Of a DNA stretch of 27,090 nucleotides, positions 19,469 to 27,090 are shown in pieces. Each line of letters begins with the position of its first letter. Position 1 is the stretch's first letter. A model generated the notes under the pieces. That model was not told the origin of the DNA. It did not search any database and saw nothing but the letters and a program-made list of their open reading frames with translations. This stretch comes from Mesostigma viride (Eukaryota; Streptophyta; Mesostigmatophyceae; Mesostigmatales; Mesostigmataceae): contig RPFO01001509.1 of NCBI GenBank assembly GCA_009746045.1, positions 1 to 27,090 on the forward strand. The letters are read 5' to 3'. Position numbers and translations under genes: made by a program.

Positions 19469-21916
19469 ATGGTCGTTCTAACAACATTGAGCAGACCGAC
19501 CAATCTCGCCACCGGGTTAACGCTCGACCCTGAAATGGAGGAGCGTGTTTCTAACATCGAAACAGACATAGATGGGCTTCAAGCTAGCGTTACGTTACTT
19601 CTTGGCACTTCACATCCATTCGATGAGTCACTCGTTGTCGACGGATTCAAAATTTTCTACCCGAGCCAGCCGACAAATGTGCGACTCGGAGACAATTACG
19701 ACGACGAGACCGCAAGCGACCCATCGGAACTTGCTTACAGTCTCGTCGTGAATGGGTATTCCTATTTTAAATCAGGGACTACTTTAGTCGACGATCTCAC
19801 TCTAAATGAACCTTACCTTACGGCGAAAGTGGGAGCAACCCAGTACCACGTCTTCGACTTTAGCCCTGATACGTTGCTAGACCCTGGTGGCAGAGTCCTG
19901 ACCCGCGCGCAATTGGACTACCTTTTTGACCAACACGGGGTAGGCAAAACGTCGATAGCTAACTTGAACGGGGATTTCGTCCTCCATCTCGAAGACGGGA
20001 CGACCGTGTCGCACCAAAACGCGTTCAACGTCATCAATGACCAGGATGTGCGAGTCCAGCTGCCCTACAACGTTACGAATGGCGACGCGAGTGGAATCTG
20101 TAAGTTTACCTATCGCGACTACCACACGACCCAGGCGCGCACGGGGGAGAGCGTTGTGGACGGAGAGGTAGGATATCCATACTTTTCCGACTCTTTCTAT
20201 GGTCTCGGCGGATCTCGATTTAACGGCCTCCCTCTCCGCGTGGAGTTGTTGTCTTTCGCCACGATTCGCGACGACAACCGACGCCTTCCACTAACTGGGA
20301 GATCCTTCACCATCACGCGTACATACTCGCCACTGACGGACTGGCGAATGGGTCCGATTGACCCTGTGAACGCACTCTACTGGAGCACCAATCCAACCAC
20401 CGCTAATTGGGAGGTCGTAGAGGGAACGACCCTCAAACAGGGCATAAAGATGACGACCCCCTTCGCATACCAACGCAAACTCCCCATCAGGTGGTACATG
20501 AATTCCACCCAGCTCACGCCGACCACTCCGACCATCGGCGGAGTCTCCCTCTCGCAAAACGGGGGACTGCGCGGGGAAGACGCCGTAATCACCGCGCCAG
20601 TCGCGGCAGATAGTAACAAGTATATGAACTACGAGATAGACGTCTACAACGACTCGACCCTCACCTCCTACACCACCCACAAAGGAGGGGTGATGGTATG
20701 CGTTTCAAAAATGAGCCAACTGCACTCCGGCATCCGGACACCAAGTTCCTATATTTCATATCTAAATCCTGTAAAAATCGCGATCAACGGCGTCTACGCA
20801 GACCATGATGTGGGGTGGGGAAAGTCGTTGCCTCCTCTCACCGGTTTTCATCTGTTGGCGAACGGAGTATCTCAAGGGGCCTTGGATGGGACGTTGAAGA
20901 CAACGACGTTTCAAAATCCATCCGAAGGCGATGATGTAGAACTCAGATACAGGATCGTAACCGTAAAGGACTCGCCAAACCTGTCAGGAGAGACCGTGGA
21001 GATAGACGGCCCCGCTACGACGCTCCATTCTCTAGAATCATTCTCGCGCCACTCCGTGACCACGCTGCAAGCAGAAGCTTCGAAATACTACTTTGAAGGG
21101 TCTCCCGAAAAATTCTTTTTTGTAAAAACAGCCACTCCGGCACCAAGCAAATGTGTTGTTTTTTCAGAGCAGCTCATCGACGGCCCATTTCTATTGTGTT
21201 TTCGGCTATATTTGGGCAGCAACGATGCTTTCGTCTCGTTTGCAGAAAATACTATGTCTTTGACGAATAAATATCACCCGGCCACGACAGATGCCCATCA
21301 GAATTGGAGAAATGCGGCTACGACGCATTGGGGTATGCTGGGTATCAATCTGCACCATAGTGACTATGCACTCGACCTGTTTGACAATCTGAAGTCGAAG
21401 GTTCGATACACGTTAAACTCATCATGGAGACAACAAAACAGCTACTGGGTGGCATTTCGAAGAAAATCGGATGGGAAGGTGGAGCGTTATATATCCAAAA
21501 CAACTCCTCAAGAACTTAGTGACATGACTAAAATCTCAAACTCGTCCGGTATATTTACAACCACTCCTACAGACATTATTGACCCGTACATTCCGATGCC
21601 CCTCCGACCAATCTTCCACTTGAGCGGAGAGTACCACGGCGCGTATGTCTGGCCAATCAAAGATGACCTACAAGACATAGAGTTCGACTCTCTAAAAACC
21701 AACAACCCATCCGGATCGTACACAGCCGTCGGAGACGTGTTGGAGCTGCGTCACAGGTCCACCTCGTCGAGGAATTGTAGCATTTTTGGCAAATATAGCG
21801 TCACAAAACCCGTACCGGGTGTGGCGGATACTTGGTTCAAGGAGCTAACACTCACAAATGAGAGTGTCATCGTACGGTTGTTAAGTGTCCAGATGTTCAA
21901 TACGGCGTGCAAATGA
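19469..21916 (+). CDS. Large fibre- or spike-like virion protein (putative)
   Basis: 815 aa, the longest gene of the rightward block, not recognised by family. Residues about 21-45 (MEERVSNIETDIDGLQASVT) form a short heptad helix like the trimerisation segments at the start of phage and virus fibres. The rest is beta-rich with many T, S, N and aromatic residues, few cysteines, and no membrane segment or signal peptide. Length, composition and position at the head of the virion gene block suggest a receptor-binding fibre or a large minor capsid protein. The frame is intact and its TGA overlaps the next ATG (ATGA at 21,913), so the next gene is translationally or transcriptionally linked. Confidence 0.8.
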   Translation: MVVLTTLSRPTNLATGLTLDPEMEERVSNIETDIDGLQASVTLLLGTSHPFDESLVVDGFKIFYPSQPTNVRLGDNYDDETASDPSELAYSLVVNGYSYFKSGTTLVDDLTLNEPYLTAKVGATQYHVFDFSPDTLLDPGGRVLTRAQLDYLFDQHGVGKTSIANLNGDFVLHLEDGTTVSHQNAFNVINDQDVRVQLPYNVTNGDASGICKFTYRDYHTTQARTGESVVDGEVGYPYFSDSFYGLGGSRFNGLPLRVELLSFATIRDDNRRLPLTGRSFTITRTYSPLTDWRMGPIDPVNALYWSTNPTTANWEVVEGTTLKQGIKMTTPFAYQRKLPIRWYMNSTQLTPTTPTIGGVSLSQNGGLRGEDAVITAPVAADSNKYMNYEIDVYNDSTLTSYTTHKGGVMVCVSKMSQLHSGIRTPSSYISYLNPVKIAINGVYADHDVGWGKSLPPLTGFHLLANGVSQGALDGTLKTTTFQNPSEGDDVELRYRIVTVKDSPNLSGETVEIDGPATTLHSLESFSRHSVTTLQAEASKYYFEGSPEKFFFVKTATPAPSKCVVFSEQLIDGPFLLCFRLYLGSNDAFVSFAENTMSLTNKYHPATTDAHQNWRNAATTHWGMLGINLHHSDYALDLFDNLKSKVRYTLNSSWRQQNSYWVAFRRKSDGKVERYISKTTPQELSDMTKISNSSGIFTTTPTDIIDPYIPMPLRPIFHLSGEYHGAYVWPIKDDLQDIEFDSLKTNNPSGSYTAVGDVLELRHRSTSSRNCSIFGKYSVTKPVPGVADTWFKELTLTNESVIVRLLSVQMFNTACK

Positions 21917-22784
21917 ACCAATATACTGCCAAAATATATGGGATTCTACCAGCTCGTCAGTCGGTGAGGAAGTTTTATGTAAGACTTGGATTTTCAAACA
22001 CCAAGTTGAGCAATAATCCGTTGCTTATCAACGTAGTCGTTGGAGAAGCGTGGACTGGCGGTTTTTCTACAACGACAATATCAAAATCCTCGTCGTACGT
22101 TGACATAACCTGTGATCATATTTCACTGGTTGATCCTCCAGTTACTGGTATGATCCATTTGGCGACCGTGACGTTCCAGGTATTAGATCCAACAGTATCT
22201 GGCCCGAGCCCGCTTTTATTTGCTTCTAGCCTAAGCTACTATTATGGTTCAAGCCTGTCGTCAATTGGCGGCAATCACGGGATGGACGTGGCCCTGTATG
22301 AAGATGTCCGAGAAACTAGGCGTATATCGCACACGATTTGGAAGCAGACTCTGGTCGGTTGAGGCAGCCCATATACGACTACCCGCTTCCGCAATTTTGG
22401 CACGGCGCCCCTGTGGCCGTGATGTCTTTCCACGACCCGGCCACGCAATCGGAACTAACTCTTCCGACCGCGTTGACCAATATCCTTGTCAGGTTAACAT
22501 TTGATAACAACCCACCAACGATTCTCGACATATCAAACCCATATCGCTTAACGGCTAGCGGCCTGTCCGTCTGGCCGGTAAACGTTATAATTGGCAGCAA
22601 CTGGAATGTTGTTTCAGGATACGAGGAGGATGACGGGGTGTTTGAAATCGCATTGCGGATTCCTCGCATCACCACTGACACGTCAACAAACATAGCGTTG
22701 TCTACGCGTTTTGCAAGTCGCGCGCTGGAAAAATGGCCGTGTCGACTAACAAGACCCTCACTTGGACGTTATAAAAATCTATGA
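21913..22784 (+). CDS. Beta-rich virion-type protein, frameshifted (or two overlapping genes)
   Basis: The ATG at 21,913 overlaps the preceding stop and gives about 149 residues with alternating beta strands, ending at 22,362 (KQTLVG). A second frame, in the -1 register, is open from 22,320 to 22,784. It has no ATG before 22,422 but has good protein character from about 22,355 (RQPIYDYPLPQFWHG). The first frame ends just where the second becomes convincing, so the simplest reading is one protein of about 290 residues broken by a single-base deletion near 22,350-22,362. The very C terminus of the second frame looks poor after about 22,700 and may hold another shift. I do not recognise the family; it is probably a companion of the large fibre-like protein. 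Confidence 0.6.
22769..22780 (+). promoter_or_regulatory. TATA-like element before zinc-finger gene
   Basis: TTATAAAAATCT ends about 17 bp before the ATG at 22,797. It resembles GTATAAAAAGCC before the recombinase and TAAAAATATCT before the capsid gene. Confidence 0.45.
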
Positions 22785-22796
22785 TTATATGCAGAA

Positions 22797-23300
22797 ATGG
22801 CAAGGCGTCAGAAATCAGCACGGCGCCGTCCTTCAAGTAAAAGGGGAAAACCGAAGCGTAAGGTCGCACCCCAGTCGCAGGTGACCGCTTCATCGACCAA
22901 CACCATTGTCATCCACAGCGCGCCGGTCCGAAGAGCGGTGAACAAAGGGAAGGTCGCAGAGGCGCGAGGGTTCAAGGATGCCCTTCTCATGGCGTCAGTG
23001 ATGGCGAACTCTAGACCGGTCGCGTACCCCCCATTGTCCGCGTATGCCCAACCGGCCCCTGTCGCGCCGGCTCCCGAACCGGTTGTCGTCGATGAAGCAG
23101 TGGCGGCACCCCCGGAGCCTGCGGGTGTACCTGTCGGGAAACGAGTCCAGGTGGGAGGCGCGAGGTGGAAATGCCCACAACCCGGGTGTAAGAGCACGTT
23201 CGCAAACGAAAAAAACCTCCTGCTGCATCTCAGGAGGGTCCACAACACGGTCGTGGGAATTCCAAAAGAAGGCGCTGAAAAAAATCTCACAGAAGAGTAA
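22797..23300 (+). CDS. Basic protein with C-terminal C2H2 zinc finger
   Basis: 167 aa. Residues 1-22 are strongly basic (MARRQKSARRRPSSKRGKPK), like a nuclear-targeting or DNA-condensing tail. The middle is Ala/Pro/Val rich and probably disordered. Residues 126-149 form a classical zinc finger: C126, C131, H144 and H149, with F and L at the core positions. The combination suggests a DNA-binding protein of the virion core or a regulator. Its place among virion genes favours packaging with the genome, which is inference. The frame is intact; the next ATG follows the stop by 2 bp. Confidence 0.85.
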   Translation: MARRQKSARRRPSSKRGKPKRKVAPQSQVTASSTNTIVIHSAPVRRAVNKGKVAEARGFKDALLMASVMANSRPVAYPPLSAYAQPAPVAPAPEPVVVDEAVAAPPEPAGVPVGKRVQVGGARWKCPQPGCKSTFANEKNLLLHLRRVHNTVVGIPKEGAEKNLTEE

Positions 23301-23302
23301 AC

Positions 23303-23449
23303 ATGAGCAGCCCGCTGTTCACTGACGCCGAGATGCTCGAGATCTCTCAATGGATGACCCTCCATCCAAATGTCCCACGAGAGTTCATTGAGGCAGCCAT
23401 GCTCTACTGTAGAAGAAGCCACTCACAGGGAAGACAAGGCGCGCCATGA
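23303..23449 (+). CDS. 48-aa small protein, ATGA-coupled to next gene
   Basis: A short frame (MSSPLFTDAEMLEISQWMTL and on) lies exactly between two real genes: 2 bp after the zinc-finger stop, and its TGA overlaps the next ATG in ATGA at 23,446. That exact fit is the main evidence that it is real. The protein is a predicted amphipathic helix pair with a basic, Ser-rich tail. Function unknown. Confidence 0.65.
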   Translation: MSSPLFTDAEMLEISQWMTLHPNVPREFIEAAMLYCRRSHSQGRQGAP

Positions 23450-24009
23450 AAAGGGCATCGGCGAAAATTGAGGAAGGCGTCGTCAAGGTTTTTGGGACAA
23501 ACGAAATTACTTCTGAGCTATTGTCAGAAGAAGTGGCCGATGAAGAGTTCATCCAGGAAACGCTGACACTCACTCTTCGCACGGAGAACCGAACTCGCGG
23601 GACGCTAGTGGATCCGGTATGGGACATCCCGGCGGGACTCCTTGACGATTATCACGACGTCGGGCTTACCCTCATGACCATCCCGTTTGAACAGACTCAC
23701 ATCAGCGAAGGAAACCGATACTTCACTGTCCGTTTGTCTGGCAGCGAGTCCCCTACGAAGGTGACCTTGCCGCTCGGCTCGTACACGACTATCGAAAACC
23801 GAAAAAACATAGAGGAAGCTTTGAAGGCGGTAGATCCTGGGTTCTCGGTCACGTACAACAGGGCGACTAGTCTGTTTACCGTGACAAATGCCACCGAGTT
23901 CTCTGTCGCGGTGGATGAGCCCACGGGCCGGGTGTTGGGGCTCATGGAAGGATCATATCCTTTCACAGGCGTCCTCGCTAGCAACCGGCCAGCACGAATG
24001 GGAGACTGA
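23446..24009 (+). CDS. Virion-type protein of 187 aa (minor capsid candidate)
   Basis: An intact frame beginning MKRASAKIEEGVVKV. An acidic N-terminal region precedes a beta-rich second half. Residues about 115-165 hold the pattern SYTTIENRKNIEEAL, then FSVTYNRATSLFTVTN, then GRVLGL. This strand-helix-strand layout recurs in structural proteins of polinton-like and related viruses, where a helix predicted to start at a T-I-x-N step is followed by a hairpin. It could be a penton/minor capsid or cement protein; I cannot tell which. It is coupled at its start by ATGA and the next gene begins 2 bp after its stop. Confidence 0.75.
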   Translation: MKRASAKIEEGVVKVFGTNEITSELLSEEVADEEFIQETLTLTLRTENRTRGTLVDPVWDIPAGLLDDYHDVGLTLMTIPFEQTHISEGNRYFTVRLSGSESPTKVTLPLGSYTTIENRKNIEEALKAVDPGFSVTYNRATSLFTVTNATEFSVAVDEPTGRVLGLMEGSYPFTGVLASNRPARMGD

Positions 24010-24011
24010 GA

Positions 24012-24401
24012 ATGGTGTATGTATACAGCGACATCGTTCGAGGAAACGTGATATCATCGTCGACAGGCACGGGATATGGAGGCCTTTTGGCCGTCTGTCC
24101 CAACATGTCGCAGTTCTTAGAACCCATTGTTTGGCAGGCAGCGACCCCTTTGTGGCAGCATCTCAAGGACTCTCCCAGCAACATCACGATCCGACTGCTC
24201 GACGAGGACGACGCTCCTATAACTGTCTACTCGGATTGGGCTCTTCAGCTCTCCTTCCGCATAAGCCCTCAGAAGGCGATGGGAATAGAGGCGAGGAAGA
24301 TCGGGAGCGTTTTGAAGTATATGGCCCTTGACAGGACCGTCCAGCCACAAACCAGATTTATTTCTCAGCCATCTAGTACTATCGAGGACGATGAAAGTTA
24401 A
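24012..24401 (+). CDS. Virion-type protein of 129 aa
   Basis: Intact frame starting MVYVYSDIVRGNVISSS. The layout is a short N-terminal strand, a Gly/Ser loop, a strand-rich middle (ITIRLLDEDDAPITVYSDW) and LQLSFRI, then a basic amphipathic tail. The segment with D/E-D before a new strand, followed by a hydrophobic last strand, is common in small beta-sandwich virion proteins of this virus group. Its 3' end overlaps the next gene by 11 bp in another frame. Role not assigned. Confidence 0.72.
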   Translation: MVYVYSDIVRGNVISSSTGTGYGGLLAVCPNMSQFLEPIVWQAATPLWQHLKDSPSNITIRLLDEDDAPITVYSDWALQLSFRISPQKAMGIEARKIGSVLKYMALDRTVQPQTRFISQPSSTIEDDES

Positions 24402-24747
24402 TTTTGGAGCAATCGGAAACGTGGCTAGACGCGTGGGAGAGTTTGCCGGCAACGCTATCAAGAGGGTCGGCGACGGGGCGGCCATCGTGTCAGCTGTCAA
24501 GAAAGCCGGGCACGTCGCTGGCGAAGTCATCTCAAAAATTGGCGACGGGGCGCGGGCTGCCAAACAGGCGGCGGGCATTGTCGATTCCGCGCTCGGACAC
24601 ATCCCATCCAACATGATCGCGAAGAGTACGCTGCTCGGGAAAGCGTACTCGGTCGCAAACACTGGTCTGAGCGCCTTGTCCAACCTCGAAAGACGGGTTG
24701 ATGGAGCGAAGGTAAAAAATCCCATACTCGGCCAGCTTCTTCAGTAA
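24391..24747 (+). CDS. Small Ala/Gly-rich amphipathic helical protein (118 aa)
   Basis: The start at 24,391 (MKVNFGAIGNVA) was chosen because upstream in-frame codons lie inside the previous gene. The protein is rich in A, G, V and K, with two similar helical units (KRVGDGAAIVSAVKKAG and SKIGDGARAAKQAAG), and no cysteine. Such amphipathic helices occur in membrane-active internal virion proteins such as the adenovirus pVI class; similarity here is by character, not by clear homology. It lies 15 bp before the capsid gene, the usual neighbourhood of such proteins. Confidence 0.7.
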   Translation: MKVNFGAIGNVARRVGEFAGNAIKRVGDGAAIVSAVKKAGHVAGEVISKIGDGARAAKQAAGIVDSALGHIPSNMIAKSTLLGKAYSVANTGLSALSNLERRVDGAKVKNPILGQLLQ

Positions 24748-24755
24748 AAATATCT
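24745..24755 (+). promoter_or_regulatory. TATA-like element before capsid gene
   Basis: TAAAAATATCT overlaps the stop of the preceding gene and ends 7 bp before the capsid ATG at 24,763, or 22 bp before the alternative ATG at 24,778. Confidence 0.35.
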
Positions 24756-24762
24756 CATTCGA

Positions 24763-26069
24763 ATGTATACACAATCTATGGCTTCGGACAATTCCTGGTA
24801 CTCGCGCGCTATCCCCAAGTCCATGCAATACCTCGTGAAGGCGCTGGGTCAGCACACGACTCAACGAGTCCATCTCAGCACCCTCTCAGCAAGCGACGGC
24901 ATCAAACAAGGGTCTGTGGTCGCGGTCCGCCTCCCCACGTCCGGGTTCGTGGACTTGCACTCCTTCGCAATGTTTTTCACGGGGACCCCCACGACCACGG
25001 CGGGGTTCGCAAAGTTCCCCGCGTACACGTCCTCCATCATCAGGCGCCTCGAGGTACTGGCAGGAGGTCAGACCGTCGACAGCATCAACGACTACTCCCA
25101 GCTGTTCCATACGCTGCTCTCGGTGCACGGCGGTGTCGAGTACAATCTCGCGCAGGCTCCCGCTGGTTGGTCGAAGAATAACAACATCGTCATTGCTGAT
25201 GCGGCTGGCGCTCTCACAAACAACGTGAAGGCAAACACCGCAGTGGACGGCGTCATTGACCACTTTTTGGGATTCCTGAGTGGCGAGCCTCGGATCGTGG
25301 ATCTGAGTCTCTTCCCCCCCATCGAGATCCGAATCACACTCATGGACGGAGGGGTGATGCTTCCTAGCGTGGCGCAAGCAGCTGCTGCTGGTGGCATCGT
25401 GGCCGTTGACGCAGGAACGGGGGTTGGTTTCGAACTGAGCAACATCCACTTTAGCATCGACACGTACAGGTTCCAAGAAGATATCGTGGGCCAGATTTTC
25501 TCGTCCAGGCTTGCCGAGGGTGGAACTCTCTCCTTCAAGTGGCGGACGTGGCAGTCTACCAAACAGTCGCTCGGGACTCGTTCTCCCTATGCCATCAAGG
25601 CGTCGCTGTCTTCCGCGTCCGCCAGCAAACTCCTGGCGATTCAGGTTGCTGCCGGCGCGGACGTGACCAACGCATCTGGCAATACGATGTTCAATCACAT
25701 CGCGGATGGTATGACTTCCTACCAATACGACATCAACGGATCCAACCTAGCGCCTGGATACCGTACGAACGCAACCGAGGCGTGGATCAATCTGTTGTCC
25801 GCGTTCGGTGACCAGGGAATGTCTTGTCCTGTGTCCGGGAGGGCATGACTCCTACCACGTGGCTAAACAACAACTTCACGATGGCGTGTCACCTTAATAT
25901 GCCGTGTGCCGGTCCAGAGTACATGAGCGGCCTTGACCTTCGTGGCACGGCATCGGTGGTCACGCTGCGAGTCGAGAAGGGAGCAACGGACTGCATTTCC
26001 TACATCTTCACGGAATGCGAATCAAAGATGGACATCGCTGCAGGCAGGCAGGCAGCCGTGTACCTCTAA
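24763..26069 (+). CDS. Major capsid protein, double-jelly-roll type (frameshifted near C terminus)
   Basis: Forms the icosahedral shell. The ATG at 24,763 or 24,778 (MASDNSWYSRAIPKS) are both possible. Features expected of PLV capsid proteins: a short N-terminal region, a strand GFVDLHSFAMFFTG at about 67-80, then FPAYTSSIIRRLEVLAGGQT and NDYSQLFHTLL, the conserved step between strands of the first jelly roll. A second set of strands includes PPIEIRITLMDGGVM. The first frame stops at 25,848 after 361 residues. The -1 frame, open from 25,812 to 26,069, supplies a natural final part (WLNNNFTMACHLNMP, GLDLRGTASVVTLRVE, CISYIFTECES) that completes a jelly roll. Combined length is about 435 aa. 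As written, the truncated protein would lack its last strands. Confidence 0.85.
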
Positions 26070-26080
26070 AAAATATATAC
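26067..26080 (+). promoter_or_regulatory. TATA-like element after capsid gene
   Basis: TAAAAAATATATAC begins at the capsid stop and lies about 18-31 bp before the ATG of the 56-aa frame; it could serve the next transcript. Confidence 0.4.
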
Positions 26081-26097
26081 GTGTGTAATGACAAACG

Positions 26098-26268
26098 ATG
26101 GACTACTTTCGAGACCCTAGCATCACAGCTAATCCGTTTAACAGGTTGAAGTTGATTTTTGACATTCCTGAAATGGCAGATTCTGGTCTGTCCATGACAA
26201 TGCCAGCTAGACGAGCATTGCCCCTTCTCCCCACCTTCAAGTATCCGCTACCAAACCAAAAAAAATAA
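26098..26268 (+). CDS. 56-aa small protein
   Basis: A frame from ATG at 26,098 (MDYFRDPSITANPFNRLKLI) to TAA at 26,266-26,268. It fills the gap between the capsid gene and the Ig-like gene and is preceded by a TATA-like word. It contains a hydrophobic/amphipathic segment and ends Pro/Lys rich. No family recognised; small size lowers confidence. Confidence 0.5.
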   Translation: MDYFRDPSITANPFNRLKLIFDIPEMADSGLSMTMPARRALPLLPTFKYPLPNQKK

Positions 26269-26287
26269 CGACGATTAGTCTATACAA

Positions 26288-27090
26288 ATGTTGCTGGATA
26301 GTGGTATATGCCCCGCTCTTTTATATAAACGACGCGTTCCTAGTACCTCGGTCACGGTTGGGTTATCAACAGTGGACCTTACACCATCGAATGTCCCCGT
26401 TTTCGTGATGGCGACATTTAATGAAGACGTCACTGGTTTTGATCTATCAGACATTGACGTGACAAACGGAACGGCAGTCGACCTCTTTTTAGGTGCACCG
26501 GCGACGTATTTTTTTGATATAACAAATATCACAGGTTCGATCCCAACCACGGTTTCCGTGAAAGAAAATAAGGTAACAGGGGTTTCTGGGGCATATAACG
26601 ACGAATCCAACCTGTTATCATTTACCTACACCCCTCCTTCCACCACCGTCACACTTGCTACAACGGCAGGCGCTAATCCTACTGCGAGCCCTATCGCAGT
26701 GGCTGCCACTTTCAGTAAGTCCATAGCTGGTTTTTCCATAGACGACATAGTAGTTACCAATGGGACCGCTTCCTCGTTGACAGGCAGTGGTTCATCTTAT
26801 ACATTCTCGGTCACTCCCATCACGGCATACACCCCCACCACTGTTAGCGTGGGAGTGGATGTGGTGGACGGTGGAAACGACGCATCCAATACTCTAACAT
26901 TCACACTGAGCCCTCCACCTATCACAGTCGCTCTATCTACAGCTGCAGGGACATATCCAACCACAAGCCCCGTCACAATGGATGTCACATTTGACAAGCC
27001 CGTGACTGGGTTTGGTAGCTGGGACATCTACGTGAACAACGGAACAGCGTCGTCGGTAACGGTACCGGGGCATCATAACTTCGCAATGAG
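26288..27090 (+). CDS. Tandem Ig-like adhesin/fibre protein, 3' end outside window
   Basis: From the first ATG (26,288, after an in-frame TAG at 26,276) the frame stays open to the last base, at least 267 residues. It consists of repeats of about 93-98 residues resembling bacterial-type Ig-like domains (Big_12-like). Repeat 1 is about 20-115, repeat 2 about 117-210, and repeat 3 begins at about 213. Each has an F-x-K/E-x-V-x-G-F step followed by DIDVTNGTA, DIVVTNGTA or DIYVNNGTA, at residues 55-63, 153-161 and 246-254. A YTFSVTP-type strand and PTTVSV follow in repeats 1 and 2. There is no signal peptide or cysteine cluster, and position in the virion block favours a surface fibre binding the host. 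The gene may be much longer. Confidence 0.8.
   Translation, partial: MLLDSGICPALLYKRRVPSTSVTVGLSTVDLTPSNVPVFVMATFNEDVTGFDLSDIDVTNGTAVDLFLGAPATYFFDITNITGSIPTTVSVKENKVTGVSGAYNDESNLLSFTYTPPSTTVTLATTAGANPTASPIAVAATFSKSIAGFSIDDIVVTNGTASSLTGSGSSYTFSVTPITAYTPTTVSVGVDVVDGGNDASNTLTFTLSPPPITVALSTAAGTYPTTSPVTMDVTFDKPVTGFGSWDIYVNNGTASSVTVPGHHNFAM

Larger units (their letters stand above)
12101..27090. mobile_element. Integrated polinton-like virus (right end outside window)
   Basis: A run of tightly packed genes without recognisable introns: primase-helicase, tyrosine recombinase, A32-like packaging ATPase, double-jelly-roll-type major capsid protein, and several virion-type small proteins, in two divergent blocks that meet at about 19,445-19,468. 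Codon-level start/stop overlaps (ATGA) and short spacers contrast with the transposon-rich flank. Tyrosine recombinase plus capsid plus ATPase is the core set of polinton-like viruses of algae and other protists. No DNA polymerase B or protease is seen here, though either could lie beyond 27,090. The left boundary is approximate and no viral terminal repeat can be proven. Confidence 0.8.

Noticed and set aside
12850-25848. Programmed -1 ribosomal frameshifting in four genes
   Set aside because: No slippery heptamer or obvious downstream pseudoknot at the crossovers; loss of one G from a G run explains all four more simply.

Overview
The window joins two kinds of DNA. The left ~12 kb is nuclear-type DNA from a eukaryote, most likely a microalga or another protist. 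The evidence is a host-like exon with a consensus 5' splice site, many nested transposon remnants with terminal inverted repeats, and an interstitial telomere-type repeat of the TTTAGGG class. The right ~15 kb (about 12,100 to the window end) is a dense, almost intergenic-free block of viral genes. It looks like an integrated polinton-like virus (PLV) or a related small double-jelly-roll DNA virus of protists. The species cannot be named from sequence alone.

Left region. Positions 1-4113 are a C-rich minisatellite built from CCCCA and CCCA words, which keeps every frame open without coding. It begins beside a minus-strand exon (about 4158-4603) for a beta-helix-like protein whose 5' splice site lies at the repeat edge, so the repeat may be intronic. 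From 4604 to about 6960 there is only AT-rich DNA with short duplications. From about 6960 to 11,830 there is a nest of mobile elements: a 352-bp inverted-repeat MITE, a 1.6-kb inverted-repeat element, a TA-flanked 1.06-kb element inside it, two CACTA-type elements in opposite orientation, a 91-bp retroposed insertion with poly(A) and a 12-bp target duplication, and a ~310-bp near-perfect palindrome. A telomere-like repeat lies at 11,957.

Viral region. A leftward block encodes, in transcription order, a coiled-coil protein, an A32/FtsK-like packaging ATPase, an AT-hook protein, a tyrosine recombinase, and a large replication protein that joins a PrimPol/UL52-type primase to a herpesvirus UL9-like origin-binding helicase. 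A rightward block starts only 24 bp away. It encodes a large fibre-like protein, a second beta-rich virion-type protein, a basic C2H2 zinc-finger protein, a 48-aa protein, three small virion-type proteins, the major capsid protein, a 56-aa protein, and the start of a tandem Ig-like adhesin that runs off the window. The gene set implies replication by primase-helicase, integration by tyrosine recombinase, and packaging into an icosahedral capsid by the ATPase.

Four of these genes are each interrupted by an apparent -1 shift, and each break lies close to a short G run. This means either decay of an endogenous copy or systematic single-base deletions in the assembly. Beside the replication gene are four copies of an inverted repeat with an AT-rich centre, a candidate replication origin for the UL9-like helicase.
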